The notes below the pieces were generated by a model, which was not told where the DNA came from, searched no databases, and saw only the letters and a list, made by a program, of their open reading frames with translations. 61,056 bases of DNA from JBHENC01 sp051000345 (GTDB taxonomy: Bacteria > Acidobacteriota > Blastocatellia > Pyrinomonadales > Pyrinomonadaceae). The first letter of the stretch is position 1. Each line of letters begins with the position of its first letter. The position numbers were made by a program, and so were the translations under genes. Positions 9,687 through 19,300 of the stretch are shown here, piece by piece. The stretch is from the NCBI GenBank assembly GCA_051000345.1, contig JBPCOJ010000030.1:1-61056 (forward strand). The letters run 5' to 3'.

Positions 9687-10879
9687 GAATTTTCTACGCT
9701 TCCGACACCACAACCAATTCCGCCTTCCAGTCGAATTTATGGCGGCACAATCTTTATGAATCGCTCGTTGATTTAGGCCATGATGTCGTAGAGTTTCAGT
9801 ATGATTTGAGCGAGACGTTTCGGAATCTCAATCCAATTGATCCCGGACGCGCAAAGTTCATCGCGCGCAATCGTCCGCGAGTATCGAAGGCACTGCTCGC
9901 GCAGATAAAGGCAGCGCACGAGATTCGTCCAGTCGATTTGTTTTTCAGTTATTTCTATGACGCCTGCGTGGTGCCTGAAACGCTCGACGAAATTCGCTCG
10001 CTCGGCATAAAAACAATCAACTGGTATTGCAACGGTTCCTATCAACTGCATCTGGTCAAGGAAATTTCGCCGCACTACGATTGGTGTCTTGTGCCGGAAA
10101 AATTTCGCATTAAAGATTACATCGCAATGGGCGCACATCCGATTTATTGTCAGGAAGCGGCGAATCCGAACTTCTATAAGCCGTATGATGTGCCGCAAGA
10201 ATTCGATGTCGCCTTTGTCGGACAATGTTACGGTGATCGTCCGGCCTATATAAAATATTTGCTGGATGAGGGAATAGACGTGCGCGTGTGGGGCGACGGC
10301 TGGCGCAAGCGTTTCGCCGCGCAGGAAACCGACAACGCCGAATCGCGTTCATTGCAAAGAGCCGCAGAAATCGGACGAAAGCTACTGACGCGGCAAGGCT
10401 GGCAGGCGTTGTCGAGCCGCGTAAAAAAGAAAATCCAATCCGGCGCTCTTGATCCGGCGGCAGATGAACAGGAAACGGAAATCGCTTTGCCGGAAGCTAT
10501 CTTGGGCGGAACGCTGTCGGACGGGGAAATGATTCAAATGTATAGCCGCGCCAAAATCAATCTGGGATTTTCCACTTGCGGCAACACGCACAAAACAAGG
10601 AACCGCATCGTGCAGGTTCGCTTGCGCGATTTTGAAGTGCCGATGAGCGGCGGGTTTTACATGGTCGAGTACATGGAGGAATTAGAGGAATTTTTCGAGA
10701 TCGGCAAGGAAATCGTTTGCTACGCGAACGCGGCGGACATGGCGGAGAAAATTAAATATTATCTTCAATACACGGACGAGCGCGAAGCGATTCGACGCGC
10801 CGGACACGAACGCTGTTTGCGCGATCACACATGGCAAAAGCGTTTTCAGATGGCGTTCCGGGAAATGGGATTGACTTGA
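9683..10879 (+). CDS. CgeB-like glycosyltransferase
   Basis: A 398-residue protein that overlaps the preceding stop codon by four bases (ATGA). The start at 9683 gives MRIFYASDTTTNSAFQSNLW, a plausible GT-B first strand; earlier starts overlap the upstream gene more deeply. The C-terminal part, with RLRDFEVPMSGGFYMVEYMEE and then an EIVCYANAADMAEKIKYYL segment, matches the Glyco_trans_1_2 domain found in spore-maturation CgeB-like proteins (established family pattern). It is expected to be a glycosyltransferase of the cluster; the reaction is not known. Confidence 0.78.
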   Translation: MRIFYASDTTTNSAFQSNLWRHNLYESLVDLGHDVVEFQYDLSETFRNLNPIDPGRAKFIARNRPRVSKALLAQIKAAHEIRPVDLFFSYFYDACVVPETLDEIRSLGIKTINWYCNGSYQLHLVKEISPHYDWCLVPEKFRIKDYIAMGAHPIYCQEAANPNFYKPYDVPQEFDVAFVGQCYGDRPAYIKYLLDEGIDVRVWGDGWRKRFAAQETDNAESRSLQRAAEIGRKLLTRQGWQALSSRVKKKIQSGALDPAADEQETEIALPEAILGGTLSDGEMIQMYSRAKINLGFSTCGNTHKTRNRIVQVRLRDFEVPMSGGFYMVEYMEELEEFFEIGKEIVCYANAADMAEKIKYYLQYTDEREAIRRAGHERCLRDHTWQKRFQMAFREMGLT

Positions 10880-10884
10880 AAGCC

Positions 10885-11883
10885 ATGTCCGCAGAGCCGC
10901 TGGTGAGCATTATCATGCCCGCTTACAACGCCGAAAAATATCTCGCCGCCGCGATTCAATCGGCGCTGGAACAAAGCTACCGGCGATGGGAATTGATTGT
11001 CGTCGATGACGGCTCGACGGATCGCACGGCGGCGATTGCGCGCGACTTTGCGGTGGCTGACGAACGCATCGAGTATGTCTTTCAATCGAATAAAAAATTG
11101 GCGGGCGCGCGAAACACGGGAATCAGAGAAGCGCGCGGCGGACTCATTGCATTCCTCGATTCCGATGATTTATGGACGCGTGAAAAGCTCGACTTGCAAG
11201 TTAAAAAAATAAAGGAAACAGGAGCCGACGTTGTCTTTAGCAGCGGATTTCTTTTTCCCGAAGACGACGCATCGAACGAAAGCAAAACGTTTGCGACGCT
11301 CTGCGGCAAATTCAGCGGGGCTGAAATGTTTCCGCTTTTGTTCACCGAAAACAGGCTGCCGATTTTATCTGCTGTCGTGCGACGTGAAGCATTAGATAGC
11401 GGCAAACTGTTCGATGAAAGCGAGGAGTTTCATTACGGATGCGAGGATTATGATTTGTGGCTACGTTTGGCGAAGAGCGGCGCGGTCTTCTACGGAATGC
11501 CGGAAAAGTTGGTGCGCTATCGTGTTCATGGAAATGCGATGAGCAGCAAGAAAATCGAACTGCTCGAAGCCACGCTCGCTCTGTTGCGAAGATACCGCAG
11601 TGATGAAAGCCTCGATGAAAGCGAGGTAAGAAAAAGGTTCAGAGGCGTCTATCGCGCGCTTATCGCGGCGTCGATTGAGGAAGGCAATATTCGCCAAGCG
11701 AAGGAATACGCGCGCCTCTGTGCCAAATGGGAACCGCACGAATTGCTGGTCTTTTTTCATCTGGCGCTGGTAAAGTTTTTGCCGCGCGACTATGAGCGCA
11801 TCAGCGAACATTTTTATAAAGCCGGTGGCGCGTTGAAAAGATCGAGCGCGACGCTGCGGCAAAAACTATACGGACAATCTTAG
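10885..11883 (+). CDS. Glycosyltransferase, GT2 family
   Basis: A 332-residue GT-A enzyme. It has VSIIMPAYNAEKYLAAAI, LIVVDDGSTDRT, a LDSDDLW metal motif and the late ED segment CEDYDLWLRLA. The ATG at 10885 lies five bases after the upstream stop; a longer frame from 10831 would overlap that gene by 49 bases. A C-terminal helical region of about 90 residues follows the catalytic domain, as in many acidobacterial GT2 proteins. Part of the polysaccharide operon. Confidence 0.87.
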   Translation: MSAEPLVSIIMPAYNAEKYLAAAIQSALEQSYRRWELIVVDDGSTDRTAAIARDFAVADERIEYVFQSNKKLAGARNTGIREARGGLIAFLDSDDLWTREKLDLQVKKIKETGADVVFSSGFLFPEDDASNESKTFATLCGKFSGAEMFPLLFTENRLPILSAVVRREALDSGKLFDESEEFHYGCEDYDLWLRLAKSGAVFYGMPEKLVRYRVHGNAMSSKKIELLEATLALLRRYRSDESLDESEVRKRFRGVYRALIAASIEEGNIRQAKEYARLCAKWEPHELLVFFHLALVKFLPRDYERISEHFYKAGGALKRSSATLRQKLYGQS

Positions 11884-11914
11884 TTCCCTGCCCGCCAGTT
11901 CTATTGCGCAACAC

Positions 11915-12940
11915 ATGACAAGCGAATCCTTTAGCGCAACTTCTCTGCCGCTCGTCAGCGTCATTATTCCCGCTTACAACTACGCGCGCTTCATCTCTCA
12001 CGCAATCGAGAGCGTGCAGGCGCAGACTTATGCGGCATGGGAGTGCATCGTTATCGACGACGGCTCGATTGACGAAACAAGCGAAGTCGTAGAAGAGTTC
12101 GCGCGGCGGGACGCGCGCATCAAATATTTTTATCAGGAAAACAAAGGGCTGTCGGCGGCGCGCAACGCCGGAATAAAAAACAGCAACGGCGCGTATCTTC
12201 AATTTTTAGACGCGGATGATTTGATCGAAGCGGATAAGCTGGCGCGGCAAGTTGAATATTTAGAGCAGCATAAAGATGCGGACATCGTTTACAGCGCGGC
12301 GCGGTATTTCAGCGATGAAACGAGCGAGCGGCGGCATTCAATGCGCGCGACGAATCGAACTTGGATGCCGCAAGCGTCCGGCGACGGAAAACGAATACTA
12401 GAGTTTCTGGCGCGCGGAAATATCATGGCGGTTAATTGCCCTTTGCTTAGAAAATCAGTCGTAGATGAAATTGGTTTCTTCGATGAGCGAATGCGCGCGC
12501 TCGAAGATTGGGACTACTGGATACGCTGCGCGACTGCGGGCAAGCACTTTCAATTTTCGGATGCGGGAGATACGCGCGCTCTCGTGCGGTCTCATCCACA
12601 GAGTTTGAGCAAAAGCAATGAAACGATGATCGCGGCGGCCTTGCGTTTGCAAGATAAGCTGCGAAGCGCAAGGGTCGCGCCGGACGTTGCCGTGCCTTAC
12701 AGAAAATTAAATGCGCATCTGGAAGCATGTCTGGGCATCGAAGAAACGAAGCGCGGCAATCGCTTGCGCGGTGCGCGAAGATTATTTAAGGCGGGCGCGA
12801 TGAATAAAAAACTAAAATTATTTGCATATGCGCTCGCCGCTTTGTTTGTTTCAAGGCGACGATTCGAGCAAATCATAGCGTTCTCGATTAGCCAATTCGT
12901 CGCAGGGCTGAGGCAAACATCCGCGAAACTTCTTTCATAA
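11915..12940 (+). CDS. Glycosyltransferase, GT2 family
   Basis: A 341-residue GT-A enzyme with VSVIIPAYNYARFISHAI, CIVIDDGSIDETSEV and LQFLDADDLIEADKL, and an ALEDWDYWIRCAT segment near residue 195 as the catalytic ED region. It is the last rightward gene of the cluster, 31 bases after the previous one, and is convergent with wecB (21-base gap). The closest internal paralogue appears to be the preceding GT2 gene by motif spacing. Substrate unknown. Confidence 0.87.
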   Translation: MTSESFSATSLPLVSVIIPAYNYARFISHAIESVQAQTYAAWECIVIDDGSIDETSEVVEEFARRDARIKYFYQENKGLSAARNAGIKNSNGAYLQFLDADDLIEADKLARQVEYLEQHKDADIVYSAARYFSDETSERRHSMRATNRTWMPQASGDGKRILEFLARGNIMAVNCPLLRKSVVDEIGFFDERMRALEDWDYWIRCATAGKHFQFSDAGDTRALVRSHPQSLSKSNETMIAAALRLQDKLRSARVAPDVAVPYRKLNAHLEACLGIEETKRGNRLRGARRLFKAGAMNKKLKLFAYALAALFVSRRRFEQIIAFSISQFVAGLRQTSAKLLS

Positions 12941-12961
12941 AGCTGCGGCATTATCGTTTGA

Positions 12962-14086
12962 TTAAATTGAAGCGGCGATGAGCGCGTCGAGAATGCGCGG
13001 CGCGGTGTGACCGTCCCAGAGCGGCGGCAGCGATGAAGCGCGGGCTGATTGTCCGGGTTCGTCGTTGCGCGGCGAATGAAGCACGCGGCGTGCGGACTGC
13101 ACAATTTTTTCCGTGTCCGTGCCGACGATAATGTTTGTACCTTTTGTGACCGTGACGGGTCGCTCTGTATTCTCGCGCAGAGTCAAACACGGAATGCCGA
13201 GCGCCGTTGTTTCTTCCTGCAAGCCGCCGGAATCCGTCAGCACAAGCCGAGCGCCGCTGTATAGCCGCAGGAAATCCAGATAGCCGAGCGGTTCGATCAA
13301 GCGCAAATTTTCGTTGCGCTCAATGCGCTCTGCAAAGTCATGTTCTTCGAGGCGCGCGTGCGTGCGCGGATGCACGGGAAAGATAATCGGAACGCTGCGG
13401 CTGATTTCTTCGAGCGCATCGAGAATGCGCGCGAACGTCTTTGGCTCGTCCACATTTGACGGGCGATGCAAAGTAAGCACGGTGTAGGGCTTCCCGGCAA
13501 CGCCTAAATCTTCGCGGATGTTTGAGTTCGCGGAAAGAGAAAGATGCGCGAGCAGCGAATCGATCATCACGTTGCCGACAAAGCGTATGCGCGTCTCCGC
13601 GATGCCTTCGGCGCGCAGATTTTCGTTGGCATCCGGTGACGGCGTAAGCAGCAGATCGGAGATTTGATCCGTCAGCAAGCGATTGATTTCTTCCGGCATC
13701 TCGCGGTCACGGCTGCGCAAGCCCGCTTCGACATGTGCGACTTTGATGTGGAGTTTCGCCGAGACGAGCGCGCAGGCGAGCGTTGAATTAACGTCTCCGA
13801 CGACCAAGACCCAATCCGGTTTTTCTTCAATGACGACAGGCTCGAAGCGCTGCATGACGGCGGCGGTCTGCGCGGCGTGCGAGCCTGAACCTACGTTCAA
13901 GTAAACGTCCGGCTGCGGCATTCCCAGATCACGAAAAAACGAATCCGACATCGCCGCATCGTAGTGCTGCCCTGTATGCACAACGAGCGGCGCAAACTCA
14001 TTTGCGCGCCCTCGCATAGCCGCGACAATCGGCGCAACCTTCATAAAGTTCGGGCGCGCGCCGACGACGTTGATAATTTTCAACAT
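12962..14086 (-). CDS. wecB: UDP-N-acetylglucosamine 2-epimerase (non-hydrolysing)
   Basis: Interconverts UDP-GlcNAc and UDP-ManNAc. The 374-residue protein has the family start MLKIINVVGARPNFMKVAPI, the TGQHYDAAMSDSFF segment, the VVGDVNSTLACAL donor region, HVEAGLRSRDREMPEE with conserved Arg/Glu residues, and the late LTDSGGLQEE motif plus LRENTERPVT. Length is normal for the family. The next gene on the same strand encodes a UDP-HexNAc dehydrogenase, so the pair could supply UDP-ManNAcA to the glycan made by the neighbouring cluster. Confidence 0.94.
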   Translation of the reverse strand: MLKIINVVGARPNFMKVAPIVAAMRGRANEFAPLVVHTGQHYDAAMSDSFFRDLGMPQPDVYLNVGSGSHAAQTAAVMQRFEPVVIEEKPDWVLVVGDVNSTLACALVSAKLHIKVAHVEAGLRSRDREMPEEINRLLTDQISDLLLTPSPDANENLRAEGIAETRIRFVGNVMIDSLLAHLSLSANSNIREDLGVAGKPYTVLTLHRPSNVDEPKTFARILDALEEISRSVPIIFPVHPRTHARLEEHDFAERIERNENLRLIEPLGYLDFLRLYSGARLVLTDSGGLQEETTALGIPCLTLRENTERPVTVTKGTNIIVGTDTEKIVQSARRVLHSPRNDEPGQSARASSLPPLWDGHTAPRILDALIAASI

Positions 14087-14092
14087 GAACGG

Positions 14093-14171
14093 AAGATGTC
14101 AGATATTAGATGTCAGATGCTAGTTGAAAACCGGCAACTACTAACATCCGGCATCTAGCATCTGACATCTA
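14093..14171. repeat. Intergenic palindromic repeat, family B copy 1
   Basis: The 87-base spacer between wecB and the dehydrogenase consists almost entirely of a repeat. A 17-base perfect inverted repeat has arms at 14107-14123 (TAGATGTCAGATGCTAG) and 14155-14171. The motif CTAACATC followed by CTGACATCT recurs in a second copy at 56433-56491. It contains no open frame. It may act as a hairpin in the transcript between the two genes. Confidence 0.7.
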
Positions 14172-14173
14172 CT

Positions 14174-15508
14174 TTACAACCTTATGATGCGTGCTTTACT
14201 TTTGCGCCGCAAACCTTCGTCGAGTGCGTTGCGTGTGTCGATGATGAGTCGCGCAAGACTGGTGACGCGCGTGTAATCGATCTGGCTGTGGTCTGTGACG
14301 ATTAAAACAGCATCGGCGTCAGTGAGTTCCGCGTCTGTTAATTCGACGGACGATAAGGGTTCGCCACCGGAATCCGTATGCGCGTCATCGAAATGAACTT
14401 CCTTAACGTATGGATCGTGATAGCGCACGTCCGCGCCCTTTGTGCGCAGGCGGTCAATGATGGACAGCGCGGGGCTTTCTCTCACGTCGTCAATATCTTT
14501 TTTATAGGCGACGCCTAAGAGCAAAACACGCGCGCCGTTCATCGCCTTGCGGTCATCATTGAGGCCGTCGGCGACGAGCTGCACGACGTGTTCCGGCATA
14601 CGCGAATTGACTTCTTCAGCGAGGCCGATAAAGCGCGAATCGAATCCATGCTGGCGCGCCTTCCAAGACAAATAATGCGGATCGAGCGGAATGCAGTGGC
14701 CGCCGATTCCCGGCCCCGGATAAAACGCCATGAAGCCGAAGGGCTTCGTCGCCGCCGCGCGAATCACTTCCCAAGTATCTATGTTAAGCGCGTAGCAGAG
14801 CCGCGCCATTTCGTTCGCCATACCGATATTGACGGCGCGAAACGTGTTTTCCAAAAGCTTCGCGGCTTCGGCGACGCGCGCTCCCGAAACGGCATGAACC
14901 TGATTAACGATTGAGCCGTAAAGCGCGGCGGCGACTTCTGTCGAATCATCCGTCGAGCCGCCAACGACCTTCGGAATGTTGTGCGTGAGAAACTGCGGAT
15001 TGCCCGGATCGACGCGTTCGGGTGAAAAGGCGAGCAGAAAATCTTCGTCGAGTTTAAGTCCGACTTCCTCGAACATCGGCAGCAATACTTCGTCTGTCGT
15101 GCCGGGATACGTCGTCGATTCGAGAACGATGAGTTGCCCGCGCCGCAAGCGCTTTTGGATTTCTCCGGCGGCGGCGAGAATATAGGAAACGTCCGGCTCT
15201 TTCGTTTTTCGCAAAGGCGTCGGCACGCAAATAATAATCGCGTCGCATGTTTTCAAATGATCGAAATCAATGGTTGCGCGAAGTCGCCCGGCATCGACGA
15301 GTTCCTTCACGGCGCTCGACGGCACGTCGCCGATATACGATTCACCATTGTTTAGCTGCGCCGCCTTTTTCTCATCGACTTCAAACCCCGTCGCGTCGAA
15401 ACCCTTGTGCGCGAATTCCACGACGAGCGGCAAACCGACATAACCGAGTCCGATGACGCCGATGTGCGCGCGCCTGTTTTTGATTAATTCCAAAAGCTCA
15501 TTTTTCAT
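14174..15508 (-). CDS. UDP-N-acetyl-hexosamine 6-dehydrogenase (WbpA/WecC family)
   Basis: Oxidises C6 of a UDP-HexNAc to the uronic acid with two NAD+. The 444-residue protein has the Rossmann start HIGVIGLGYVGLPLVVEFAH (residues 16-35), the central domain, and the catalytic cysteine in GPGIGGHCIPLDPHYLSWKA; the C-terminal domain holds LLLGVAYKKDIDDVRESPAL. The GGHCIPLDPHYL form is usual in UDP-GlcNAc/UDP-ManNAc dehydrogenases and differs from UDP-glucose dehydrogenase (established). Upstream of wecB on the same strand, so the two steps probably feed one acidic sugar into the glycan. Which HexNAc is used cannot be decided here. Confidence 0.9.
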   Translation of the reverse strand: MKNELLELIKNRRAHIGVIGLGYVGLPLVVEFAHKGFDATGFEVDEKKAAQLNNGESYIGDVPSSAVKELVDAGRLRATIDFDHLKTCDAIIICVPTPLRKTKEPDVSYILAAAGEIQKRLRRGQLIVLESTTYPGTTDEVLLPMFEEVGLKLDEDFLLAFSPERVDPGNPQFLTHNIPKVVGGSTDDSTEVAAALYGSIVNQVHAVSGARVAEAAKLLENTFRAVNIGMANEMARLCYALNIDTWEVIRAAATKPFGFMAFYPGPGIGGHCIPLDPHYLSWKARQHGFDSRFIGLAEEVNSRMPEHVVQLVADGLNDDRKAMNGARVLLLGVAYKKDIDDVRESPALSIIDRLRTKGADVRYHDPYVKEVHFDDAHTDSGGEPLSSVELTDAELTDADAVLIVTDHSQIDYTRVTSLARLIIDTRNALDEGLRRKSKARIIRL

Positions 15509-15669
15509 TGTTGCTTTTCCAGATTAAATTTCAGATTAAATAAAGATAGTAAGGCGAAGCCCGCGAGCACCACCCGAACAAATAAGACTATTTGAGCCGT
15601 CGGCAGACTGTCAAGCAGGCCTGATTGCAGGTAGTGGGATCAAAGTGCGTTGCTGATGTCACAACATAT

Positions 15670-16269
15670 TCACCCAATTTGGCCTCTGCCATAATAAAAG
15701 TCTTCTGACCTTTCAGGCACGAAGGGATTACCAATAAGTTCTCTCAATTTCCCTGCTTGGTTTTTCATGCCAGCAAATCTAATTTCAACAGCATCTATAT
15801 CAGAGGGATGTAATTCCTCACCCGCCAATCCACGCGCCATCCTTTTACCTATATTACTCCAGATAGCCTTATCAACACTCTTACGCAGCACAAAGTCGCT
15901 CACCGAGTAAGCCATGCTCCATGCGCCTATAAAACGTGAATACCTAGCATCGCCTTGCGTTATTGTTCCTTGCTCTAAATCCTTATCGATCTGTTCGGCA
16001 GAGTAAACTTTATAAGCATCGAAATCCGTTAGCCACATCTCGACTATCTCTTTGTCGTCATATTCCTGCACCTGATTGCGTAGCCAGCCAATGTATCTTT
16101 CAAGTTTCTCTGCGTTGCGATACTTACGCTTATAAAGTATCCACAACAGCCAGTCTGAGCGTGTGCAATTTTCCCATACCTCTGCTAGTGTCTGGTGTTG
16201 CGTTGCAAACTCTTGAAATGCTTGTCCCATATCAGAATTCTCAGAAAGGAATTCAGTAACCTCGCTCAT
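15670..16269 (-). CDS. Hypothetical protein, WLLW-type
   Basis: A 199-residue soluble protein I cannot assign to a characterised family. It has CTRSDWLLWILYKRK near residue 36 and LRELIGNPFVPERSEDF near the C-terminus; the pairing of a C-x2-(S/G)DWLLWL segment with an LR-x3-GNPF segment recurs in uncharacterised proteins of planctomycetes and others (recollection, not searched). No signal peptide or membrane segment. The ATG at 16269 has GGAG seven bases upstream; a GTG two codons earlier is less likely. Base composition is clearly more AT-rich than the flanking genes, consistent with recent acquisition. It lies alone between the sugar genes and the DNA polymerase gene. Confidence 0.75.
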   Translation of the reverse strand: MSEVTEFLSENSDMGQAFQEFATQHQTLAEVWENCTRSDWLLWILYKRKYRNAEKLERYIGWLRNQVQEYDDKEIVEMWLTDFDAYKVYSAEQIDKDLEQGTITQGDARYSRFIGAWSMAYSVSDFVLRKSVDKAIWSNIGKRMARGLAGEELHPSDIDAVEIRFAGMKNQAGKLRELIGNPFVPERSEDFYYGRGQIG

Positions 16270-16376
16270 ATTCACTCTCCCTATTTGTTATACCTCACCG
16301 ACGCTTCCTTGCATGAATCCTTCGTGAAGCGGCACAAACTAATTTTGCGATGAAGGTATGTGATGAAGGCAACGGA

Positions 16377-19300
16377 TTATTTCACCCACTCGTCGGCAAT
16401 TTCCGTTTCGACTTTAATCGGCACGCGCGTCACATATTCTTCGCCCGCTGCGCACATCGCAGCCTCAACCGTTCGGGCTATCTCTTCCGCATCACACGCA
16501 TCCGCTTCGACGACAATTTCATCGTGAACGATATTGACGATGCGCGCCGAAGTGTCTTTTAGTTTATCGTGCAGAAGCCGCAGAGCGCGTTTGAGAATGT
16601 CGGCACTCGACCCTTGGATCGGCATATTTTTGCCGTTGCGCTGGGCAAGCGAGGCAGCTTGTTTATCTGCCGGATCAAAAGTAAAACGCGCCAGACGATT
16701 CGAGAGCGTGCGCGCGGTACGCTCACGAACGGCGCGGCGCGCGGCTTCCCTGAGCCACGTATCGAGCGCGCGGTAAGTCGCAAAGTAGCGGCGCAGAATA
16801 TCTTCGGATTCCGTCAACGAAAGCCCCGTCATCATCGAAAAGCGCTGCGCGCCGATGCCGTAAACGACGCCGAAATTCAAACGCTTGGCGAACGAACGCT
16901 GATCCGCCGTCACTTCATCGAGCGGCACGCCGAAGACCTGCGCGGCGGTCACGCGGTGAAGGTCTGCGCCGGAATTGAACGCGTCGATGAATCCCTGATC
17001 GCCCGTGATATGAGCGAGAATGCGGAGTTCCACCTGTGAGTAATCGGCAATGATAAGTTTGCGATTATCAGGCGCGCGAAAGCAGCGGCGGTATTCTGTG
17101 GCGTGCGGCACCTGCTGGATATTCGGCTGAGTGCAATTATGAACGACAATTCCGTCGGCTATAAATTCATGCACGCCTTCAACGGTAATATCGTAAACCT
17201 TTTCGATTTCATCAACGGTGATGGATTCTATCTCGACAGGGCGCAACTCTAAATCCAGACAATCGACAATCGGTTTCAGGCTGGGGAGTTGTCCAAATCG
17301 GGCGATGAGTTTTTCCACCGATTCGCTTTTGATATATGAGTTTTTGTAGTAAGTGATGAATGGCTTGACGCCCGTTCTCGAAGGCGGCGTCGTTCCGACG
17401 GCAACGGCTTCTCTGTAAAGCTGCGCGCCTGAAACAACAAACGGAGTCGGTATACCATCTGTTATTTGCGCAGTGAAGTTGAACGGGCGACTTTTTCTTC
17501 CAGAGATAAAGCCGATCTTAGACATAAATCTATTGATGTCGGATTTCTTATTGATGCTAAGTGCAAAGCGGACGGCTCCGCTGAAACCGCTGCGATCATT
17601 TCTTTGTTTGATCGTCGAGTAGATGCCCATGTTCGAGAGCATCAATTGCGCTTGCGACAAAAGCTTGTGATTGACGCTGGTTAATCCGATCATGCTTTCG
17701 CTGCGGTGTCCGTCGCCTTCAAAGAGGCCGCGAAGAAACGCCGCTTGATAAACGGTGGAAGCGCCGAGCACGGCGAGCGGCACAGCTTTGGTATGAGCAT
17801 TACCGCGCAACCCGAATTCGGCGAGAAACTGTGCCACACGCGTCGAAGCGAGTTGAAGCAAACGACACGTCTGCGCTTTTACTTCAACGAAGGTCTGCCC
17901 GAACAGCTTCGCGCCGTTCGCCATCATTCGATCAATCACGTCCTGATCGTGCCGCTCGAATGCGATGCAAACGCGATCATACAAAGCAGGCGTGCCACTC
18001 AAACGCCTTTTCGTCACGGGTCTTTCATGGCGCACGCCGAGAAAACCGTCTGCGACGATCAATCCCGCCAATTCGCATAGTTCGATTGATAGCGTTGTTG
18101 GAACGGTAACGGGCTTTCTTGAACGCACTTCAGGAAAATTTATGTCGAGCGGGTAAAATTCATCAAGCTGTTCAGATGCGTCGGATGCTTCGGACTCGAA
18201 AATTTTGAGCGACGTATATAGCTTGTCGCCAATTCGCAACTCATTGAGCCTTTTCCATGTATCGGCCTTGCCAGCCAAAAATCTATGGTCTTCGGTTGCG
18301 CGTATGCTTCGCCCGTCCTTCAACTGTATTTTATAAACTCGGCGCGTGCCGTTCATCCACGCTTTTTCGACGCGCTTGAATCCATAAGATGTTTTAACGA
18401 AATCATCTTCGCGCAGAGCATCCATTCTTTTGAAACCAACCGGCGTTGCCACTAAAGCGTCTCCGGTCAGGCAAGCGAATCTGCCGGTGGGCGCGCCGAT
18501 CTGGTGAAAGTTGGCGTGGATGCGCTGCGTGTGCGGATTGATGTAGCCGCTTTTCGGGTCGAGTATGTTTTCGCCGTAGCTCGTTAATGATTTTTGGACA
18601 GTGCGGTATTCGAGAAGTTTTTTGACGACGGGATATTCTTCCGCTAATGGTTGTAGTTTCCAATTGCGCGTCGAATCCGGCACAGGCACGCCGAGCCGTT
18701 TCAAAGCTTTCGTTAATTGCACATGCGAGTCGATATTGAAGTCAACGCGCGTCTCGCCGAAAAGCGAAGCCTGCTGCATAGTGCCTTCGGCGAGCATTCC
18801 CTGCAACTCGCCCGCGAGACGCGCGCGCAGTTGTTCGACGTTGGCGATTTGCTCGCGCCAGCGCGCTTGGTCTAAATAAAATCCGGCGAGTTCGAGACCT
18901 GCGACGGGCAGCACGCAATCGAATTCGAGCGTCGCGCATTGAATCAAATTTTCCGCCTTCAATCGTTCGACGAGACGCTCGCGCAAAGGAACAAGTATGG
19001 CGGCGTCGCGCGCTGCGTATTCCAATTGCGCTTCGGATAATTCGCGGTTCCAATCGCTCAACTGCTCGGCCTTATCGACTCTTTCCTCTAGGTAACGCGC
19101 GGCGACTACTTCCAGACTGTGGCGGTCTTCCGTGTTGCCCGCCGAAACGAGTTGGCTGGCAAGCAAGGTATCGAACAAGCCGCCGAGTTCCACGTCCAAT
19201 TGTCGCTTGATCCATTTGGCATCGAACTTCGCGTTGTGCGCGATCTTGACGGGACGCGCGGCGGCGAGAAGTTTTTTGAGCGGCGCGAGAGCTTCGTCGT

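Noticed and set aside
18403..18663. Alternative start or split of polA at the intein
   Set aside because: The main frame is continuous and the splice residues explain the interruption.
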